A DNA stretch of 64,000 nt, from contig NC_051129.1 of assembly GCF_014839805.1 (NCBI RefSeq), positions 1,922,001-1,986,000 on the forward strand. Reading direction: 5' to 3'. The notes below the pieces were generated by a model. That model saw nothing but the letters and a program-made list of their open reading frames with translations. It was not told the origin of the DNA and did no database searches. How positions within the stretch are numbered: the first letter of the stretch is position 1; every line of letters begins with the position of its first letter. This document shows, one piece after another, positions 11,761-22,935 of the stretch. Source of the DNA: Manduca sexta (Eukaryota > Arthropoda > Insecta > Lepidoptera > Sphingidae). Position numbers and translations under genes: made by a program.

Positions 11761-12299
11761 ATTATAACAAAAATATATACCTGACTTACGTTTTGCAATT
11801 TCAACAGCAGTCAAAGCAGATTTGTGCGAGAGCTACTAGCGTATTACGTTGCTCCGAGGCTTGAATTTTAAACTTTATAAATGCTCCAAAGTGGTTTTCC
11901 AGCTTGGCTGCCCCCGTTCAATGGCTTAATATTGCCGACTAACTACGGAAACTCATTTTTTGTCGATTGATAAAGAAATTGAACTAATTGTTAGATAAGT
12001 ATTTTATTTTCCAAATATAGTAACTCATAGTAAAGGATACAATCAAAGAGGGCCAATTATAAGTTTCCACTACTAAATTATACAATCCAAAAATAGGAAA
12101 TACTGTGGTCTGCTAACTAGTAAATGTAAGTAAGATTATAAATATTTCTGCTTACTAGTAAATAGAAGTAAATAAAAGATTATAATTATTTCCTGAAAAA
12201 GAAACTTGCAAGTAGCTGCTTAAATTTTTTCTAAGGTTCTTAGGAAGAAGGTATGTTAGGTTCTTAGCTGCATAAAACTTAACATTATTATCATAGTAT
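11761..12299. other. No gene seen
   Basis: AT-rich DNA with no recognised coding exon or repeat. Confidence 0.4.
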
Positions 12300-12735
12300 C
12301 TAATAGTCAGCCATGAAAGTAGTTGAACAAATTAAAAGATTTCAAAACGCTTTTACACCTTACTTTAATTAAAATATTCGGTTTTATTTATCTTAAATAA
12401 AGTAAACCTTGTAAAAAATATTTTAATGAAGAAAAAACGATTGTTAATAGGCAGACAAAAGTTTAAACTTTTAGAAACCATTGAAGTTTATTCTACCGAT
12501 AGACACGAACGTCCATATGAACTATTTGTTCAAAATCTGGAGTTAGAACTAAAGTTCGCTGCAGCGCTAGAACATCAATCGTCGTCTAACCAAACTTTTT
12601 GAACATTCTAAAGCGCTTTAAATATAGTATAAGTAAAATGGCAACCAATACTAGATTGCACTACACTTCAGTTGAACACAGTGGGTGTTCGAAACGCCAA
12701 ATTTAGTACGTAGTACACATATGTATATCGATGTG
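12300..12735 (-). repeat. Repeat-G copy 1
   Basis: Shares TAGACACxAACGTCCATA, AACTATTTGTTCAA, CAGTTGAACACAGTxxxTGTTCG and TAGTACGTAGTACA with 34246-34568 in the same orientation and with 18270-18582 in the opposite one. The left part (12300-12490: TTCAAAACGCTTTTACACC, AAATAAAGTAAACC, CCATTGAAGTTTATT) is also found at 27245-27395. A non-autonomous transposon is likely; the class is unknown. Confidence 0.6.
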
Positions 12736-13023
12736 AAAACTATTTAAAATTTTACATTTTTTCAGTTACTTTTGTGCTGTATGTTATAACTAAGCATAGA
12801 CACACAAGAACACTTAATTATTGTTTTAAGGTGACGAGCACAATACTATAAGTCGAAAAGATTTCTCCACCCGTCCTTTATAATATAAAATCTATATCAT
12901 CTGTTTTAAACACTGTTTTTTATATCACATGTGCTACGACATTTTGTTTTTTTTTTTACAATTGTCGCAAATTCGAGTAGCTGTAGTACCGCCCGCCAGA
13001 TTACCACATACGGCCCCATGACA

Positions 13024-13202
13024 GGGCCCTTATTCTGTATGATAGTGTAAGCGCGTAACGCGGCCGTGTCATGTTAACTTCGAGAAATGTGCGTGGAATG
13101 GTATTCTGTAAGCCAAATCTCTATAGTCCTAAACATGACGCGTTGTGTTGCGTGCTTGTTACGCACTGTCAAAATAACGTGTGAGATAGAGAATAAGGGC
13201 CC
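13024..13202. mobile_element. Small TIR element (MITE) with GGGCCCTTATTCT ends
   Basis: The left end GGGCCCTTATTCTGTATGAT and the right end AGATAGAGAATAAGGGCCC are inverted. The length is 179 bp. GC-rich subterminal motifs (GCGCGTAACGCGGCC) lie inside. There is no coding capacity. No certain target duplication was found. Confidence 0.65.
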
Positions 13203-13426
13203 AGAAATGATTTTCGCAGAGGGAATTTTATACATCCTCTCTCGTTTATTTACGTAAGTAATGTTTGTGATGTCGGAATCCACGTTCCTACCGTATGCAC
13301 TGTGTACTTTGGAATTCATCTTGTGAGTCTAATCCGGGCTTCAATTGTCAAACAAATATATTTGGATATGAGGATTTATTGAGGCGTTAGGTTTTTCGTG
13401 GAACATTTTTTGGGAATCGGAATAAT

Positions 13427-13985
13427 GTTATAAATGCAAAAGTTTGAGTAAATGTTTGTATGTTTGTTAGAAGTAAATGCTAAATCAGCTGAAGAGATTT
13501 AAATGAAATTTGGCACACGAATTAACTATGTCCCGGATTGATACGAGACACAATCAACATCACGCATTTATCTTCAAAGAGGTATACAGAGGCGCAACCA
13601 GAGCACAAACTTTTCGCCAAGTGTGTTCCGTCCCATCGTGCTATAGGGGGCGAGCCTATCGCCATATCGGGCACAAATTCCAGACTCCGCGCTGATACTG
13701 AGCAGAAAATCCCAAATATCACTTTGCCCGACCCGGGATTCGAACCTAGGACCTCAGAGCGCTGTCGTACCGCGCATGCAGTATAACTACGCCACCGTGG
13801 CAGTCAATAATTATAGGATGAATACGAGGCTACTTATTCCATTAATTTGCTCCAATGTGAAATAATGGTTATAAAATCAGATTTTTAAATAGAAGAGGTG
13901 AGCATCGTAGAGGTTGGCTCTATGATTCACTATCGTATTTTAGAGACCTTTGTAGCGGGACAGAGATTTCACGCGAGCGAAGCCG
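13427..13985. repeat. Repeat-F copy interrupted by a SINE
   Basis: The left part (13427-13556) has TTATAAATGCAAAAGTTTGAG and GAAATTTGGCACACGAATTA. The right part (13803-13985) ends GAGATTTCACGCGAGCGAAG followed by CCGTGAGCAACC. Together they form one Repeat-F unit split by SINE-B at 13557-13802. Confidence 0.55.
13557..13802 (-). repeat. SINE-B, near full length
   Basis: On the minus strand it reads from a tRNA-like head (TGCCACGGTGGCGTAGTTAT) through box B (GGTTCGAATCCC), CCCGATATGGCGATAGGCTC and GGGACGGAACACACTTGGCG to GCGTGATGTT. It matches the copies at 26824-27069 and 39172-39428. The open frames on both strands here are accidental. Confidence 0.85.
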
Positions 13986-14582
13986 TGAGCAACCCCTAGG
14001 GGGATATATTTTGTATCCAGGTGAATAGAAATTGTATCTACACATGGAGAAATACATACATACATGTGATTATATTGGCTCGTTCTAGAGTTATCGATGT
14101 ACAATAGTATTAAAAAAATACTGTGGATATTAGGTTTTTGTAAACGCTTTCTTAATATCTTCGTATCTTCATAAATTCATCTAAGTTAAAAAATCTATAA
14201 GTGACCAATATATAAAATCCCAAATTTAATGAAGAAACTCTGGGGATGTGAGGTCACACGTAGATGGTTGTATGGGGTCACCGCATACGTAAGTGTCAGT
14301 ATAAAAATGAAACGGGGTAACTGGATTGTGCTTGTCAAATGTTGCCAACTTTGACAAATATTTGCGTTAGAGATTCCACGATAGACCCAGAAAAGGTGTA
14401 TTTTTTAAATTTCACATCTTTTGTGATATTTGTGTTATTAATTTAAATATTTAAAAGGTGGAGGTAACCGCATATTGGCTTTTAATGATTTCCTTTGTTT
14501 ATTATAGATTGCAACTTTGATAGAAAATTAACTTTGGCTTATAACCTACGTATAAACACACACACACGCACACGCACGTGGT

Positions 14583-14777
14583 AGCAGAGGCGCAACTAGT
14601 ACATCAATTTCCCGTCGTGTGTATTTCGTCCCATGATGTGATAGGGAGCGAGGCCATTGTCATATCGGACACAAATTCAAAAACGAAAAACGCAATATCA
14701 CTTAGCGAGACTTAGGGATCAAATCCGATACCTCAAGTACTGCAGTCGTGCTATAATATGTTTACGCCACTAACGCC
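14583..14777 (-). repeat. SINE-B, diverged copy
   Basis: Still recognisable are GCAGAGGCGCAACTAGT, TTCGTCCCATGATGTGATAG and the head GTTAGTGGCGTAAAC on the minus strand. Box B is degraded. A CA-rich microsatellite at 14556-14577 abuts it. It is older than the 13557 copy. Confidence 0.7.
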
Positions 14778-15101
14778 CGAAATTAATAACCAATCCTAAT
14801 CCAATGTATGTTATCTAAGACCGATAATTCATTCGTTTCTATGGATAAAGCATGCCAATAACCAATCCATAGATTGAGTAAGCTATCTCTAACAATAATC
14901 AATCTTTGAGAGGACGGATTACAGATCATAGATTACCCTCTGTTTGAAAATGACAGTTTACGCTTGCCAATACTCTATCTACCCGTTTTGACATTTGATT
15001 TGATTGTTGTAAACAATCACATTTTCCAATCGGACCAATTCCTCAGTTTACTCCATATGTTTTGAATATCGCTTACACTGATTTTAAGGGAAACGAAAAG
15101 G

Positions 15102-15829
15102 CAATGGAAATATCCATATTCTCTAGTGACAGTGACGACAGTGATTTGGAGGGACTAGCGATACTGATAGCGAAACTGAAAGTCGCGCTTCATCACGGGT
15201 AATGAAAAGAGTTAGCTACATGCAGACCCTGGATCAGTTTGATTTCACGTTTAGATTAGGCTTTCGAAATCTGGTTGCCAATCATTGTTAATTAAACTGA
15301 CGCCGTGTTACTTCTATGTACAAGGTAAATAATTTTTGACATTATTTAGAAAAAAATATTGTACCTACCGAACTATTAGATAGGTTATTACCTATCTAAT
15401 AGTTCGGTAGATAGGTTAGTACCTATCTAATAGTTCGGTAGGTACAATATTTTTTTCTAAATAATGTCAAAAATTATTTACCTTACAAGGGGCAATTGCA
15501 TCGTTTTTTCAGGAACTATGGTGTTTCTCCATTCCATCAACTTTTGCTGAGGAATAGGAAATATTTATATTATCTTTTTCAGGACATTTGGTACATGGAA
15601 GCGTCGCTTCCCTGTGATTGCATTGACATTGCGTTTATCTTTACCTAAAGTTCAAGCAATAATAATTGCAACTGAAGTTTTGCACAATATTTGTCGGAAT
15701 CACAGGTTTGAGGAAATTCCAACCGAAGCGGAGTTATCAACTGCTGATATTATTAATTATGAGAACAATATAGAGAATCAAGATGTTGGAGAAAGAACAG
15801 CATTAATAAATAACTTCTTTACTTAGTAA
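15102..15829 (+). pseudogene. PIF/Harbinger (HARBI1-like) transposase remnant
   Basis: The clearest part is 15584-15829. It opens TFGTWKRRFPVIALTLRL, continues with VQAIIIATEVLHNICRNH, and stops at 15826. This is the C-terminal signature of Harbinger nucleases (FGxWKRRFP then ATxVLHN). A TTTTTCAG just before it could be a splice acceptor. Further upstream, 15102-15290 keeps a start-like ATG followed by an acidic-serine stretch, and a piece reading MQTLDQFDFTFRLGF, but in broken frames. The middle of the protein, including the catalytic aspartates, is missing, and the position is taken by a palindrome (15322-15484). The glutamate expected just before FG is not seen. TIRs and target duplication were not located. 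Confidence 0.7.
15322..15484. repeat. Perfect 64-bp-arm palindrome
   Basis: Arms 15322-15385 and 15421-15484 are exact inverted copies around a 35-nt centre. The centre holds a further copy of the motif ACCTATCTAATAGTTCGGTA, so the motif occurs three times. It would form a very stable hairpin. Confidence 0.9.
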
Positions 15830-15974
15830 AATAAAATACCTTTGTAATCACTGCTATTTAGTTTTATTGATTATCTACATTTGTAATTAAAAGTAACAAT
15901 TATTACAAATTAACATAGTTTTATTAGTTAAAAGTTAATATCATAGAAACAGGCAACATTTCCATACATTATCT

Positions 15975-16215
15975 ATACTATAATTATATAAAGCTGAAGA
16001 GTATGTTTGTTTATATGTTTGTGTGAACGCGCTGATCTCAGGAACTTCCGGTTTGAATTGAAAAATTGTTTTAGTGTTGGATAGCCCATTTATTGAGGAT
16101 GGCTATTATAGGGTATATATCATCACACCATGACCAATGGGACCAAAAAACGGGTAAAATTGATTACTTTTGAGAGCTTCCGTTTCGTGCGCTGCGTAAA
16201 CGGTTAAACTTATGC
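15975..16215 (+). repeat. Interspersed repeat fragment (AAGCTGAAGAGTATGTTTGT)
   Basis: TATAAAGCTGAAGAGTATG, GTGAACGCGCTGATCTCAGG, GTTGGATAGCCCATTTATTG and a variant of the CTATATATCATCAC block match from memory a very common lepidopteran non-autonomous repeat. No coding potential. The class is not certain. Confidence 0.5.
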
Positions 16216-16870
16216 AACAATTATGTATAACGGAATTGTAATTTGTTCCATAACACTGGATAATGTGTACAGAGTCCAATTATTATTATATGGCACCGAG
16301 TTTACTGCGTACTTCATACTTAAAATCTAAATCCTTTAAAGATTTATTATTAATATATTATGAACAATGTTATTAAACTTCAGTGTCAAAATATGTCAGC
16401 AACCACGTTACTCACGTTCCATTTCAACTCATTAAATAGTTTGTACCTAAATATGACATGTACTAATTATTAATTATTTCTTTTGAGGGCTAAAATGCAT
16501 AAAATATTTTTTTATTACTTCAAGCATTATTTTTAGCAATTGGAAAAATATTTAAACGAATAGTTTGTATGGAAAATACAAAAAGTATTTTTTTACGAAT
16601 GGAATATTCTGCATAAAATGGAATGGTCAGGAGGGAACGCATCTGGAAAGGATTGCCGGCGATCTATCGTTGAAGGTAAGCAAGGACAGGCGAGTTAAGA
16701 TATTGGCATGCCGGTAGGAGAGCAATCGAAAGATAGTCGGCAATCTAAGATAGGTTTCAGTCTTGGATAGCAGATACATTATTAATTTCGGGCGTAAGAC
16801 AGTTAATAATAAATATATTTTCAATTAAAAATTACGGTGTTCAATCTTTAAATTCTATTGAAGAATGCAC
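16216..16870. other. No gene seen
   Basis: AT-rich DNA. The 65-residue minus frame at 16627-16824 has no recognisable domain. Confidence 0.4.
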
Positions 16871-17205
16871 TTAAGGCGATACCTCAAGGTCCATTTTCAT
16901 ACATTTTTGTTTCGGCTTTAATCTGGGTAACTAAACAAGTATTGGCAAGTAAAGAATTTAAATTCACGTCTAGTTAGTGATTAGTTCTCGCAGTTGAAAG
17001 AAAAACGTTTAAAATTTCGTCATATTAAATTTTAAAGGCCGAAATATCCATGATTATTAATTATTTTTACATTTTTCTTTCAACTGCGAGAACTAATCAC
17101 TAACTAGACGTGAATTTAAATTCTTTACTTGCCAATACTTGTTTAGTTACCCAGATTAAAGCCGAAACAAAATGTATGAAAATGGACCTTGAGGTATCGC
17201 CTTAA
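16871..17205. mobile_element. Foldback MITE with TTAA ends
   Basis: The arms 16871-17005 and 17072-17205 are inverted copies that differ by one T in a run, around a 66-nt loop. The ends read TTAAGGCGATACC and GGTATCGCCTTAA. If TTAA is the target duplication, this points to piggyBac-type mobilisation. No open frame. The near identity of the arms suggests a young insertion or ongoing arm homogenisation. Confidence 0.85.
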
Positions 17206-18269
17206 AACAAAAAACCCTACCTAAACTTGGCAGTGGCGTGGCAGCCATTTTGTAGTTTCCCGGCGACCGCCATCTTGATTAACATTACCGCGGAGCCAAT
17301 TTTAAAATTCTAAGCAGTTTTCGATACAATTTAAAGGTGTGTGCCAATTACGTTCCCTTCACCGCTTTGTATATATTTTCGTATATTAAATTGTCTTTTC
17401 CATTTTCTACACAAATATTGGCGTAATTATATTCCAAAGAGATTGAAAAAGCTTTTGCACCTGAGTCTTACGATTATAATAATGTAGAATTGGGAATCAA
17501 CCTTAACCCATTCTTTATGTATATGCCAATGAGATTATGTTGAGTCAGAAAAAAATTGCATTGTATGATAAGTTTTCATAAACTAAATTACTGATTTTAT
17601 TTATATTTGCTAATGGCGTAATAAAATAGCTAGGATTTAGAACGGTAATATGTTGCTTTGAATATCCATGAACAACCCGTAACTATTATGCTAGCGGATA
17701 TAAAATATATCCTACCACCAGCAAATGGACATGATGGACTGGTTTCTATAACGGAGAAGAAACATCTCTCTAAAATGTCAACACATGCAACTCTACCTAC
17801 CCTTGGAGACAAAGGCGTGAACACAGCCGTATATAGTTTATATACAGCTATAATGTTATATTAACTAATGTTTGTTTCGGTTAGTTTACAACTACCCTAA
17901 CAATTCAGATGTAACAACCGTGCAAGCGCTGATATAACAACGCCCGGGGCATTTTGGTACGAACTTGCACGTGCCGCAGTCAACGTGTTTGTCCGTCACG
18001 TATTTGTTTCCTTGTTCACGCTGGAATGTTTGCCGGACTGAAGATCTGGTTTGAGATGCTAATAAAGTCAGATTGGTTTTGGGTAGTGGTATCGATAAAA
18101 GAATGTAAAATAGAGGTCGTATTGGGTGTTTTTTGGGAAACGTAGGGATTAGTGAATAAGATTATGTTACTATGAATGGGATAGGTGTATAGTTGCTGTG
18201 TAGGTCAGCGATGATGTCACGTAGATTAAAGCGGAATTAGTGGAGGAGTAAATTAACTAATTTATTTAA
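17206..18269. other. No gene seen
   Basis: Mixed sequence. 17230-17290 (CCATTTTGTAGTTTCCCGGC, GACCGCCATCTTG) resembles a subterminal motif of the 42.5 kb long-TIR element. The open frames at 17630-17864 on both strands overlap and show no domain. Confidence 0.4.
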
Positions 18270-18582
18270 TCAATGCATTGAGTGCATCGATACATATATT
18301 ATGTACTACGTACTAGATTTGGCGTGCCGAACATTCACTGTGTTCAACTGAATTGAACTGCAATCCATTCAAACTGATGCTTGTGGTTGAGTACGGAGTG
18401 GCGCTCATGACATAAGAACTCGAGTCTAAGTGTAAACCTGGATTTGAATAAAAAATGTTAGTCAAATAAGTACAAATATTTGTTGTTCAAGTGAATAAAT
18501 AGGTAAATTAGTAACGTTTTAGTTGCCATTTTAGTTCAGATTTTGAACAAATAGTTTATAGGGACGTTCGTGTCTATAGAAT
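18270..18582 (+). repeat. Repeat-G copy 2
   Basis: Opposite in orientation to the copies at 12300-12735 and 34246-34568. Shared blocks: TACTACGTACTAGATTTGGC, GAACATTCACTGTGTTCAAC, TGCAATCCATTCA, GTAAACCTGGATTTGAATAAA, TTGAACAAATAGTTTAT and ACGTTCGTGTCTATAGAATA. Confidence 0.65.
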
Positions 18583-19512
18583 ATACGTCAATGATTGAGT
18601 GTAACTATCAAGTTATTCATTGTTGACAGTAGCGGCCTTAACCGAGGTGAGGCCACTGGCGTAACAGAAATAGTTCCTCGATTTGACAGTTTCGTAAGTA
18701 AGATACTAATAACAAGCCCTAAAAGGTACCGTGCGAGGCCTCGAACGGTTACCCAGTTCAACCCCCCTAAGCCAAAACTTATTGATAATCCAGCTCGCAT
18801 AGAAGCCTAAATCGAAATATTGACAACTATAAGCTATAATGCAACAAGTTGGCAACGTATGCGCGCTGCCTAAATAACTAAACGTTATTAATATTCGTAG
18901 ACGATGAAGATCGAAGAAACTGTGTCGCCGCTCCATAAACCCGCCAGATCGCATTATCGTCTCTCGCTATACAACATTAGCGTAGAACGTTCACACTGGC
19001 GACTACGGAAGCGTTAATATGCTATAAAATTATAGTTTATGCTTGAACAGCACCTTTATTTATTGGTCATGTATTTTTATTCTTAAACCCATTCTACATT
19101 ATTTTATTAAGAGACGAACAATGTCTACACATATATATATACGCGTTCTCCTTCTACATTCTTCTTTGTAATTGAGGTCTTGGGAATAATTCGATTAATA
19201 TTAAGTCTTTCCAGCAAGATTAGCTCAGAATTAGATCTCCCGGATAGAAGAACCGTTCTGAAGCATGCTTAGTAAATTACTACGTAAGTATTAAAATATA
19301 TTTGTATAAACTCTTATGCAAAAGCTTTTTGTTGACAATTTCAATCAATTAAATAGTCAAACATTGTATTTTATTCTGTAATTTTTATTTAATAAATATT
19401 GGAACGGAATTAGGATACGTAGAAGAAGGTATATTATGCATTTATTCCCAAAGTGGTCCAGGTGAACCCCTAAGGTCCATATGAACCACTCATTGTGAGT
19501 AGATCGAACCGC
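18583..19512. other. No gene seen
   Basis: The overlapping open frames at 18588-18954 on both strands lack domains. A short TATA tract occurs near 19126-19140. Confidence 0.4.
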
Positions 19513-19849
19513 CAATAATAATAATATTAATAATATCAGCCCTGTATTATATACTTGCCCACTGCTGAGCACGGACCTCCTCTACTACTGAGAGGGATTA
19601 GGCCTTAGTCCACCACGCTGGCCTAGTGCGGATTGGTAGACTTCACACACCTTCGAAATTCCTATAGGTAAATTCTCAGATGTGCAGGTTTCCTCACGAT
19701 GTTTTCTTTCACCGTTAAAGCGAACGATAAATTCACAAAGAATACACACATGATTTTTTAGAAAAGTCAGAGGTATGTGCCCTTGGGATTTGAACCTGCG
19801 GACATTCGTCTTGGCAGTCCGTTCCACACCCAACTAGGCTATCGCCGCC
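19513..19849 (-). repeat. SINE-A, full-length copy
   Basis: A complete minus-strand copy from the TTATTA-type tail (19513) to the head GGCGGCGATAGCC (19849). Box A lies at 19829-19841 and box B at 19783-19796, both matching the polymerase III consensus well. The 82-residue frame at 19585-19833 is antisense to the SINE body. Confidence 0.92.
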
Positions 19850-19861
19850 AATAACTAAAAC

Positions 19862-20010
19862 ATTTTAAAATGTTGTATAATTGTAAAACATAGGTAAATA
19901 TTGTAACTTTGACTTTTCGCACGACCAACACCTGACTTCCCCCCTAAACCATGAAGGCTGCAAAGTCTTCGAAATATTAGGAGAAAATTATAATACAAAA
20001 AACCGTGATA
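19862..20010 (-). repeat. Repeat fragment, inverted partner at 52308-52470
   Basis: Reverse-complement blocks shared with 52308-52470 include GAAGACTTTGCAGCCTTCATGG and AAAGTCAAAGTTACAATAT (read from the 52 kb copy). It is a recognisable lepidopteran interspersed element of unknown class to me. Confidence 0.6.
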
Positions 20011-20442
20011 CAATCCCTAAAATAATTATTACAATGTTTAAAATACGCGTAAACAATGAAATAATTAAGTAGTCATAAAATCTTAATCAATGGGTACGCC
20101 ACCTTATTCAAGAAAGTTAGCCAACTTTGTTAACAGCAATCACTGAACAATATTAGATTAGTTCTTCAACTACCGAAATATCTAAGCGAGTTTTATGTTC
20201 AAGTGTTATGAGCGAAGTTTAATCTGATAAGGTAAGATGACTCCGATGTTTTACAATACTTTTGTTCGCGTCTTTGCCCGCGGTTTTACCTTTTCCGTAC
20301 CACAATATGTTTAGCGCTCCGATAATATTTAATATATGTATTGTAATTTACTAACACTATGGGTGTAGGTATATTGTATCAAATAAATGTATTATTATTA
20401 TATTATAAATTAGCTTCTTATTGGTTCCTTAATCATGAAACT
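20011..20442. other. No gene seen; SINE-B head begins at the end
   Basis: A short Repeat-F-like piece (TTCGCGTCTTTGCCCGCGGTTT) lies near 20265-20290. The last 22 bases before the gap (20443-20464, GGTGGCGTAGTTGTAAG) match the SINE-B head on the plus strand. Confidence 0.45.
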
Positions 20443-20464
20443 GCTTCGGTGGCGTAGTTGTAAG

Positions 20465-20964
20465 NNNNNNNNNNNNNNNNNNNNNNNNNNNNNNNNNNNN
20501 NNNNNNNNNNNNNNNNNNNNNNNNNNNNNNNNNNNNNNNNNNNNNNNNNNNNNNNNNNNNNNNNNNNNNNNNNNNNNNNNNNNNNNNNNNNNNNNNNNNN
20601 NNNNNNNNNNNNNNNNNNNNNNNNNNNNNNNNNNNNNNNNNNNNNNNNNNNNNNNNNNNNNNNNNNNNNNNNNNNNNNNNNNNNNNNNNNNNNNNNNNNN
20701 NNNNNNNNNNNNNNNNNNNNNNNNNNNNNNNNNNNNNNNNNNNNNNNNNNNNNNNNNNNNNNNNNNNNNNNNNNNNNNNNNNNNNNNNNNNNNNNNNNNN
20801 NNNNNNNNNNNNNNNNNNNNNNNNNNNNNNNNNNNNNNNNNNNNNNNNNNNNNNNNNNNNNNNNNNNNNNNNNNNNNNNNNNNNNNNNNNNNNNNNNNNN
20901 NNNNNNNNNNNNNNNNNNNNNNNNNNNNNNNNNNNNNNNNNNNNNNNNNNNNNNNNNNNNNNNN
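20465..20964. other. Assembly gap, exactly 500 N
   Basis: A run of 500 undetermined bases, probably a fixed-size placeholder. The left edge is a SINE-B head, so the gap probably contains at least one SINE-B body. No reading frame across it is meaningful. Confidence 0.97.
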
Positions 20965-21198
20965 TGTTCGGGAAATCGATTTGATAAAGTTAATTTATTG
21001 TTGATACGGGGTGGGTGACCTGACGTTTAGATTCGCGGTTTTTGAAGGCGATCAGTGGACTACAAGATAGTGAATCTGTGGACTAACGGAGTTGGTTTAT
21101 GTAACAGCTTTTGCTTGGGCAACGCTCACGTGGAAACGTTTTTCCAGAATAAATATTTTCGTGGATAAACAGTAGCTTATAGCATTTACGAGTAATGT

Positions 21199-21296
21199 AG
21201 CTTTTTTATTGCTTTGAATGACGAGACGAGCATGCCGTTCCCCTGATGGTAAGCGATAAGACCGCTCATAAACAGCAGAAACACCATCCCACACCT
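21199..21296 (-). repeat. Repeat-C 3' end
   Basis: On the minus strand: GGTGTGGGATGGTGTTTCTG, ATGAGCGGTCTTATCGCTTA, GGGGAACGGCATGCTCGTCT, then CATTCAAAGCAATAAAAAA. This is the A-rich 3' end shared with the copies at 55, 59, 61.6 and 63.4 kb. Confidence 0.75.
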
Positions 21297-21464
21297 TATA
21301 TTACAAAGCACTGCTTGTCATTCCAATGCAATGCTTCCTATGAAAAAAATAAATTAAAATCGATTTATGAATTCCTGAGATTAGCGCGATCAAAATTTTT
21401 AGGGTTATATATTAGTATAGATAGATTGGTAGAGCAGTAGTAAGTTTGCATCGAAGGGGTATCC

Positions 21465-21678
21465 TCAGTTGTGTTGCGTTAACGGTACGATATCGTTCTA
21501 AGGTCCTAGGTTCAAATCCCGAGTCGTGACGTGATATTGGGTTTTATTCATTCAGTATCAAGCTTGAATCTCGAATATCTGCTACTGCAGTAGTCTCACC
21601 CCCTATCATATCATAGGTGTCCTGGTTATACCTCTGTCTACTCCTTTGGGGGAAAGGACGTGATGTTCGTTTTGGCTT
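21465..21678 (+). repeat. SINE-B, diverged copy
   Basis: Box B region AGGTCCTAGGTTCAAATCCC, then CGTGATATTGGGTTTTATTC, the ATCATATCATAG block and a GTTATACCTCTGT tail. The head is degraded. Confidence 0.65.
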
Positions 21679-21679
21679 A

Positions 21680-22777
21680 GAAATATATTTTTGTGGAATG
21701 TGAAATTCTAATTATACTTAGGAGTAAAACTGTTAGATGAACATCCCGAATTTGAAATTAAGTACCTACATTGTAATTACGATCCGGCACAGTTGTAATA
21801 GTGTTTGTCCTTGGCAATTATTTTATTTAAACATAATTTTCTTGAAATAATATTATTATACTTCGTCCAACAGTTTATTTTACTTTGGACATAAACGCCT
21901 ATTAAGTTCCATTATTACTTACAAGTACTCACAGCCAAAAAATGAATACTTCATGGACGCTGTTTTTTCAGTATCGACTAGCTGTTAGGTCCGATTTTTA
22001 TTGAGCCTACAGATTGTCACGAAGATTCTTTATTCCTTTTTCTTAAAAAAAATGTGACATCGTAAATGAAATATTTTCATTTGATATATGTACATAATAT
22101 TAATATGATTGATTGATGGTGCCAAGTAATTGAATGCTTGTACATGGTTATAAAGCAATGACAAATGTTGAGCAAAAATAACATAATCTATCGATGTGTT
22201 AAATTGATCAAAACTTCATCATAAATTATATCGATTGGTACAAGAAATCGAATCGATAACTCATTAGCACGTCACTAATTAATGAATACTCGAGCTGTCA
22301 AAAGTAAAAGCCTATTCTAGCGTATTTTGAGACCTATTACGAATCACGTTCATATTTTTAGAAAGCAAAAATTATGCTTCGCAAGTCAATCTTTGTTATG
22401 GCTCTGGTAGTAAAGTTGATAAGCACGCCTAAGGGTCCTTATCAGGGTCGGAAATAAAAGCCCTCAACGAAGTGTAACTGATAATAAGACCTTCGTATTC
22501 ATTGTAATATCATTTTGAATGTATTTCCATTTATTTTGGTAACTGAGAAAATATTCTTATGGAATGAAAAAATAAATGATTATATTTGGCAAATTGTATT
22601 ATTACAAATAAACCTAAAAATGAGGGTCCAGATGATAGATTGCTTTATTAGCGCGCGCAAAATATGTTTCTTATGTCTTAATAAGAAATGTGTATTATGT
22701 ACCCAATCCCTAAGCGAATGATTTATTTGTACTAGATACAACAGATATTAGATGATCTTAATATCTTGTTAAAAATA
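21680..22777. other. No gene seen
   Basis: AT-rich DNA. The 68-residue frame near 22515 has no domain. Confidence 0.4.
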
Positions 22778-22935
22778 GGTTAACCGCCATTTTCAATAAT
22801 TGATTCCATTCGCTTTTTTCGATATACTTCAAAAATGGACCAATCAGAACAAAGAGTTTTTTGACATGCTTACAAATGAGTTAATTCGATTGGTTCATTC
22901 TCGGAATCGGGTTGAAGATTGACATTGGAATCGAT
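22778..22935 (+). repeat. Dispersed repeat, partner at 56625-56778
   Basis: Shared blocks in the same orientation: ACCGCCATTTTC, CAATCAGAACAAA versus CTATCAGAACAAA, ATGCTxACAAATGA, GGTTCA and GAATCGGxTTGAAGATTGA. No coding capacity. Confidence 0.6.

Noticed and set aside
13557..13802. tRNA-like sequence with a good box B, possible tRNA gene
   Set aside because: The tRNA part is fused to a repeated body seen in several copies with target duplications; it is a SINE head, not a tRNA gene.
20435..21004. 189-codon frame across the gap
   Set aside because: It is made almost entirely of N.
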